Assembly: GCA_018883305.1 (NCBI GenBank)
Contig: VEQI01000115.1
Span: forward strand, 1-8,919
DNA length: 8,919 nucleotides
Source of the DNA: Limnohabitans sp.
GTDB lineage: Bacteria > Pseudomonadota > Gammaproteobacteria > Burkholderiales > Burkholderiaceae_C
Reading direction: 5' to 3'
Shown: piece by piece, positions 4,923-8,919 of the stretch
Position numbering within the stretch: the stretch's first letter is position 1
Layout: each line of letters starts with the position of its first letter
The notes under the pieces: generated by a model
What the model was told of the DNA's origin: nothing
What the model saw: the letters and a program-made list of their open reading frames with translations, nothing else
Database searches by the model: none
Program-made: the position numbers and the translations under genes

Positions 4923-7721
4923 TCAATGCGCTTCCTCCCAATTGCGCCCCACCCCCACTTCCGCCAGCAAGGGCACCTTCAAGTCAGCCACCTGGGCCAT
5001 GCACGCCGGCACGGCCTGACGCAACCAGTCCAGCTCGTCCTCGGGCACCTCAAAGACCAATTCATCGTGGACCTGCATGATGATGCGACTGCGCCGATGC
5101 GCATCGTCAAGCATCTTTTGCACCTGAACCATGCTCAATTTGATCAAATCAGCCGCCGTCCCCTGCATGGGCGCATTGATGGCCGCACGCTCGGCGCCGG
5201 CACGGCGCGGTCCATTGGGTGAGTTGATCTCTGGCAGATACAACCGCCGGCCCATCACGGTCTCCACATAGCCGCGCGATTTGGCCTGCTGCCGGGTGTC
5301 GTCCATGTAGCGACGCACCCCGGCAAAGCGCTGGAAGTAGCGGTCGATGTAGTTGCGTGCGGCCGTGTTGTCGATCCCTAGCGCCTTGGCCAGCCCAAAA
5401 GCACTCATGCCGTAAATCAAGCCAAAGTTGATCACCTTGGCGTAGCGACGCTGTTCACTGCTGACCTCGGCCGGTTGCAAGCCAAACACCTCAGCCGCTG
5501 TGGCGCGGTGCACATCCAGCCCTTCCTGAAAGGCACGCAACAGCGCTTCGTCCTCGCTCAGGTGCGCCATGATGCGAAGTTCGATCTGGCTGTAATCGGC
5601 GCTGGCAATGCGCCACCCCTCAGGCGCAATGAACGCCTCGCGCACCCGTCGCCCTTCGGGGGTGCGGATGGGGATGTTCTGCAAATTGGGATCGTTACTG
5701 GACAAGCGCCCCGTCACCGCCACCGCCTGCGCGTAGTGCGTGTGCACGCGCCCTGTGCGCGGATGCGCCATCCCCGCCAGCTTGTCGGTGTAGGTACCTT
5801 TGAGTTTGGTGAGCCCCCGGTGCTCCAGAATCTTGGCGGGCAGCGGGTAGTCTTCGGCCAGTTTTTCCAACACCTCTTCGTCGGTGCTGGGCGCGCCGGT
5901 GGCGGTTTTCTTCACCACGGGCAAGCCCAGTTGGTTGAAGAAAATTTCACCAATCTGCTTGGGCGAGCTGAGGTTGAAGGGCTGACCGGCAATCTCGTGC
6001 GCTTCTTGCTCCAGCTTCAGAATGCGTTGCCCCAACTCGGCGCTTTGCGTTGCCAGAGTGGCCGCGTCAATCAACACACCGTTGCGCTCAATGCGGTAAA
6101 GCGCCTCGGAACTGGCGATTTCGAGCTCATACACGGCACGCAATCGAGCGTCGGCCTCCAGCCGCGGCCACAGTACACCGTGCACGTCCAGCGTCATGTC
6201 AGCGTCTTCGCAGGAATATTCCGTGGCTCGCTCCACATCGACCTGACTGAAAGGAATTTGATGCACACCCTTGCCGCACAGGTCCTCGTAGCTCAGACCG
6301 CTGCGGCCCAGATGCCGCTCGGCCAGACTGGCCAGCCCGTGAGGGCGATGAACTTCCAGTACATAGCTTTGCAGCATGGTGTCGTGCACATAGCCCTGCA
6401 CTTCAATACCGTGGTTGGCAAACACGTGTCGGTCGTACTTGACGTGCTGCCCCAGCTTGTGGGCATTTGGATCTTCCAGCCAAGGGCGCAGACGCTCAAG
6501 CACCTGGTCCAGAGGCAACTGCTCGGGCGCATCCGGGCCCGCATGGGCCAAGGGGATGTAGGCCGCCTCTCCTGGCTGCACGGAAAGGGAAATGCCCACG
6601 ATCTGGGCCCGCATCTCGTCGAGCGAGGTGGTCTCGGTATCCAAGGCTGTCAACGGAGCTGCACGGATGCGTTCCAGCCATTGGTCGAACGTCGCCCAGT
6701 CGAGCACGGTGGTGTAGTGGCGGTCCACCGCTTGCGAGGTGCCGGGGGGCGGATCGAACAAGTCACCGGACAAGGATGCGCCGGCTGGCGCGGAAGATGC
6801 CGAGCTGGCGCCAGCAGCACCGCCTCGCACGGCGCCCGACGGGTCTTCCAGCGCCTTGGCCAGACTCTTGAATCCATATTGCAGGTAAAACTGCTTGAGC
6901 GCTTCCGTGTTGGTGTCTTTCCAGGCCAGCGACTGCAGCGAAGGCATGTCCGGCACATACCCGTTGAGGTCGCAGTCGGTCTTGATGGTCAGCAACTGCC
7001 GCGCCGTGGGCAGCCACTCCAGCGCCTTGCGCAGATTCTCACCGGCCACCCCCTTGATCTCGCCGGCGCGCGCCACCAGCGCCTCCAGCGAGCCGTATTC
7101 ACCCAGCCATTTGGCCGCCGTCTTGGGGCCCACTTTTTCCACCCCGGGCACGTTGTCCACGGCATCGCCCACCAGGGTCTGGTAGTCGACCATCAAGGAG
7201 GGCGGCACGCCAAACTCGCTGGTCACGCCGGCCACATCGCGGCGCTTGCCATTCATGGTGTCGATGATGGTGATGTGCTGGTTGACCAGCTGGCTCAAGT
7301 CCTTGTCGCCGCTGGAGACGATCACCTCAATGCCCTGGCGTGCCGCCGTGACTGCCAGCGTGCCAATCACGTCGTCGGCCTCCACCCCTGGCACATCCAG
7401 CACTGTCCAACCCATCAGGCGCACCACCTCGTGGATGGGCTCAATCTGGCTGCGCAAATCTTCCGGCATGGGTGAGCGATGCGCCTTGTAGTCCGGGTAC
7501 AGCGTATCGCGGAAGGTCGGGCCCTTGGCATCGAACACACAGGCCACGTAGGTGGCAGGCACCTCACGCCGCAGGCTCTGCATCATGTTGATCATGCCGC
7601 GAATGGCGCCCGTGGCGGCGCTGGCAGGATCTCCGGGCACTGCCCGCAAATCAGGCATGGCGTGAAAGGCCCGGTACAAATAGCTGGATCCATCCACCAG
7701 CAACAATGTGTCTTGACTCAT
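4923..7721 (-). CDS. polA: DNA polymerase I (5'-3' exonuclease, 3'-5' exonuclease, polymerase)
   Basis: This full-length 932-residue Pol I (E. coli: 928) carries out Okazaki-fragment RNA primer removal, gap filling and excision-repair synthesis. The 5' nuclease domain spans about 1-290 (LLVDGSSYLYRAFHA at the start, VFDAKGPTFRD, GVEADDVIG, SSGDKDLSQL, GDAVDNVPGV with the helix-hairpin-helix after it). A low-complexity Ala/Gly/Ser/Pro linker covers about 294-325. The proofreading domain (about 335-525) is intact, with D361-x-E363 (LDTETTSL), D430 (KYD) and Y502-x3-D506. The polymerase domain has motif A ASADYSQIELR (D709, E714), motif B RRYAKVINFGLIYG (R758, K762, F766, Y770) and motif C MQVHDELVF (D886, E887). 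F766 corresponds to E. coli F762, so discrimination against dideoxynucleotides is expected. The ATG at 7721 starts the family-typical N-terminus, with no Shine-Dalgarno but a CACAAT 6 bases upstream. It is divergent from thrB. Confidence 0.98.
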   Translation of the reverse strand: MSQDTLLLVDGSSYLYRAFHAMPDLRAVPGDPASAATGAIRGMINMMQSLRREVPATYVACVFDAKGPTFRDTLYPDYKAHRSPMPEDLRSQIEPIHEVVRLMGWTVLDVPGVEADDVIGTLAVTAARQGIEVIVSSGDKDLSQLVNQHITIIDTMNGKRRDVAGVTSEFGVPPSLMVDYQTLVGDAVDNVPGVEKVGPKTAAKWLGEYGSLEALVARAGEIKGVAGENLRKALEWLPTARQLLTIKTDCDLNGYVPDMPSLQSLAWKDTNTEALKQFYLQYGFKSLAKALEDPSGAVRGGAAGASSASSAPAGASLSGDLFDPPPGTSQAVDRHYTTVLDWATFDQWLERIRAAPLTALDTETTSLDEMRAQIVGISLSVQPGEAAYIPLAHAGPDAPEQLPLDQVLERLRPWLEDPNAHKLGQHVKYDRHVFANHGIEVQGYVHDTMLQSYVLEVHRPHGLASLAERHLGRSGLSYEDLCGKGVHQIPFSQVDVERATEYSCEDADMTLDVHGVLWPRLEADARLRAVYELEIASSEALYRIERNGVLIDAATLATQSAELGQRILKLEQEAHEIAGQPFNLSSPKQIGEIFFNQLGLPVVKKTATGAPSTDEEVLEKLAEDYPLPAKILEHRGLTKLKGTYTDKLAGMAHPRTGRVHTHYAQAVAVTGRLSSNDPNLQNIPIRTPEGRRVREAFIAPEGWRIASADYSQIELRIMAHLSEDEALLRAFQEGLDVHRATAAEVFGLQPAEVSSEQRRYAKVINFGLIYGMSAFGLAKALGIDNTAARNYIDRYFQRFAGVRRYMDDTRQQAKSRGYVETVMGRRLYLPEINSPNGPRRAGAERAAINAPMQGTAADLIKLSMVQVQKMLDDAHRRSRIIMQVHDELVFEVPEDELDWLRQAVPACMAQVADLKVPLLAEVGVGRNWEEAH

Positions 7722-7727
7722 CCCGGG

Positions 7728-7733
7728 ATTGTG
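7728..7733 (-). promoter_or_regulatory. Candidate -10 box of polA, 6 bases from the ATG
   Basis: On the minus strand CACAAT (7733-7728, 4 of 6 to TATAAT) is followed by CCCGGG and then the polA ATG. Initiation 7 bases downstream would fall on the A of the start codon, giving a leaderless mRNA. No good -35 is visible and no Shine-Dalgarno is present. A promoter further upstream, in thrB, is the alternative. Confidence 0.3.
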
Positions 7734-7767
7734 CCCTGAGCCGGACGAGGCCGTTGCCCCAGGGCCC

Positions 7768-7773
7768 TACAAT
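7768..7773 (+). promoter_or_regulatory. Candidate -10 box of thrB, 6 bases from the ATG
   Basis: TACAAT (5 of 6 to TATAAT) is followed by TCCCGC and then the thrB ATG at 7780. Initiation 7 bases after the box would be at the start codon itself. No Shine-Dalgarno precedes the ATG and the -35 region is poor. It is the same hexamer as the predicted -10 of the Rieske leader and mirrors the box on the polA side. Confidence 0.42.
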
Positions 7774-7779
7774 TCCCGC

Positions 7780-8730
7780 ATGGCCGTTTACACCGAAGTG
7801 ACCGCAGACGAGGCCCAGACGCTGGCCCACGAACTCCAACTGGGCGAAGTGCAGTCCCTGCAAGGCATTCAGGGTGGCATCGAGAACACCAACTACTTTC
7901 TCACCACCGATCAGGGCGAGTACGTGCTGACCCTGTTCGAGCGGCTCAGCCACGCGCAGTTGCCGTTCTATCTTTATTTGATGAAGCACCTGGCCAGCCA
8001 GGGCATCCCCGTGCCAGACCCTGTGGCTGACCGACAGGGCGACATTGTGCTGACCGTGCAAGGCAAGCCAGCCTCTGTGGTCAACCGTTTGCGCGGCGGC
8101 AGCCAGCTCTCCCCACAAGCCGCCCACTGCCAGACCGTGGGCGCCATGCTGGCACGCATGCACCTGGCCGGGCGTGGTTTTGAACGTGAGCAACCCAATC
8201 TGCGCGGCCTGCCCTGGTGGCGGGAAACCACACCTGTGGTCCTGCCTTACTTGAATCCGGATCAAGCCGCCCTGCTGCAAAGCGAGTTAGCGCTCCAAGA
8301 GCATGTGGCCGTCTGCAGCGGGTACGCGGCCTTGCCCCGCGGCCCCATCCATGCCGATTTGTTTCGCGACAATGTGATGTTCGAGGACCAGTCGCTCACA
8401 GGCTTCTTCGATTTCTATTTCGCCGGCGTTGACACCTGGCTGTTTGACCTGGCGGTCTGCCTGAATGACTGGTGCATCGACCTGGACACCGGGGCTTTTG
8501 ACCCAGCGCGGGTGCGCGCCTTCCTGGACAGCTACCAATCGGTGCGTGCGCTGGAATACGCAGAGCGGCAATTGCTCAATCCCCTGCTACGCGCAGGGGC
8601 CTTGCGCTTTTGGATTTCACGTTTGTGGGACTACCATTTGCCGCGTGAGGCCAATTTGCTGAAAGCCCACGACCCGGCCCACTTTGAACGCGTGCTGCGA
8701 CAGCGCGTCGAGCAGCCACTGACGCTCTGA
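7780..8730 (+). CDS. thrB: Homoserine kinase, APH-fold type (ThrB)
   Basis: This enzyme phosphorylates homoserine with ATP to O-phosphohomoserine, the substrate of threonine synthase. The 316-residue protein is the aminoglycoside-phosphotransferase-like form found in Pseudomonas and Burkholderiales (the thrB_alt family), unrelated to the GHMP kinase ThrB of E. coli. Visible features are the N-lobe GIQGGIENTNYFLTTDQGEYVLTLFER (29-55), the catalytic loop HADLFRDNVMF (H191, D193, N198) and the metal-binding Asp in GFFDFYFAG (D211). These are the APH-type equivalents of the Brenner and DFG motifs. The ATG at 7780 gives the usual MAVYTEV start. An in-frame upstream extension to 7729 would run across the -10 box and has no support. 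It is divergent from polA, and an unknown membrane protein starts 2 bases after its stop. The link to the polA neighbourhood recalls Pseudomonas gene order. Confidence 0.95.
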   Translation: MAVYTEVTADEAQTLAHELQLGEVQSLQGIQGGIENTNYFLTTDQGEYVLTLFERLSHAQLPFYLYLMKHLASQGIPVPDPVADRQGDIVLTVQGKPASVVNRLRGGSQLSPQAAHCQTVGAMLARMHLAGRGFEREQPNLRGLPWWRETTPVVLPYLNPDQAALLQSELALQEHVAVCSGYAALPRGPIHADLFRDNVMFEDQSLTGFFDFYFAGVDTWLFDLAVCLNDWCIDLDTGAFDPARVRAFLDSYQSVRALEYAERQLLNPLLRAGALRFWISRLWDYHLPREANLLKAHDPAHFERVLRQRVEQPLTL

Positions 8731-8732
8731 CC

Positions 8733-8919
8733 ATGAAGCTCAACATCGTCCCTGCCAAAACCGGCGTGCTCTGGGTGCGTCAAGGCATCCAGACCTTCTG
8801 GCGCCAGCCCATTGCCTTGTCCGGCCTGTTTTTCATGTTCATGGCGGTGATGTCCTTGTCCTCACTGCTACCGTTGGTGGGCAGTGTGCTGGCGCTGACC
8901 CTCCTGCCTGCGGCCACCC
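8733..8919 (+). CDS. BPSS1780-type membrane protein of unknown function, N-terminal 62 residues (partial)
   Basis: The frame opens with ATG at 8733, 2 bases after the thrB stop, and stays open to the window edge. It begins MKLNIVPAKTGVLWVRQGIQ, then TFWRQP, then a long hydrophobic stretch from about residue 27 to 60 (ALSGLFFMFMAVMSLSSLLP and on) that is enough for one or two membrane helices. The amphipathic, arginine-bearing N-terminus followed by helices resembles the uncharacterised BPSS1780 family of Burkholderiales membrane proteins, as I recall it. No function is known to me, and nothing here shows catalytic residues. Tight spacing behind thrB and the lack of a good Shine-Dalgarno suggest translational coupling. 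Confidence is high that it is a gene and moderate for the family name. Confidence 0.8.
   Translation, partial: MKLNIVPAKTGVLWVRQGIQTFWRQPIALSGLFFMFMAVMSLSSLLPLVGSVLALTLLPAAT

Noticed and set aside
5475..7475. A 666-codon open frame on the plus strand antisense to polA
   Set aside because: polA on the other strand has every family motif. The antisense product has no recognisable domain, and long antisense frames are expected opposite GC-rich codon-biased genes.
1..8919. Search for defence, toxin-antitoxin, prophage or insertion-sequence modules
   Set aside because: Every substantial coding stretch belongs to a core metabolic, repair or transport family, or to the unknown membrane protein. 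No transposase, integrase, repeat array or attachment-like direct repeat was seen.

Overview
The window is ordinary chromosomal core sequence from a GC-rich beta-proteobacterium. It is most likely in the Burkholderiales and probably a Comamonadaceae-type genome. That placement rests on recalled family and synteny knowledge: an APH-fold homoserine kinase followed by a BPSS1780-type membrane protein, and an xseB-ispA-dxs cluster next to a Rieske oxygenase and a mercaptopyruvate-type sulfurtransferase. Codon use looks uniform throughout. I see no tRNA, rRNA, CRISPR array, insertion sequence, integrase or other sign of recent transfer.

Layout. On the minus strand at the left, xseB (exonuclease VII small subunit), ispA (farnesyl diphosphate synthase) and dxs (DXP synthase, cut by the window edge) form one tightly packed operon in the same order as in E. 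coli. It makes isoprenoid precursors. A 184-base divergent gap (1750-1933) separates xseB from a plus-strand pair, a Rieske ring-hydroxylating oxygenase alpha subunit and a two-domain rhodanese/3-mercaptopyruvate sulfurtransferase, whose stop and start codons overlap as TGATG. The sulfurtransferase converges on a minus-strand ZIP-family metal transporter with a large histidine-rich loop. This lies downstream of polA (DNA polymerase I, all three active sites intact), also on the minus strand. polA is divergent, across only 58 bases, from plus-strand thrB (homoserine kinase). A membrane protein of unknown function follows thrB after 2 bases and runs off the right edge.

Regulation. The most interesting non-coding signal is the leader of the Rieske gene. 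A plausible sigma-70 promoter (TTGAGT-N16-TACAAT) is followed by two GC-rich hairpins, the second with a run of six T. A third possible stem would pair the 3' half of the first hairpin with the 5' half of the second. This is the geometry of a transcription attenuator or riboregulator. A second theme is that thrB, polA and perhaps xseB lack a Shine-Dalgarno sequence and instead have a -10-like hexamer (TACAAT or CACAAT) 5-6 bases before the ATG, which suggests leaderless or nearly leaderless transcripts.

I found no convincing multi-gene undescribed defence or mobile system. The genes are mostly well-known housekeeping families. The less explained parts are the Rieske/sulfurtransferase pair with its leader, the altered metal-site motif in the ZIP transporter, and the unknown membrane protein behind thrB.
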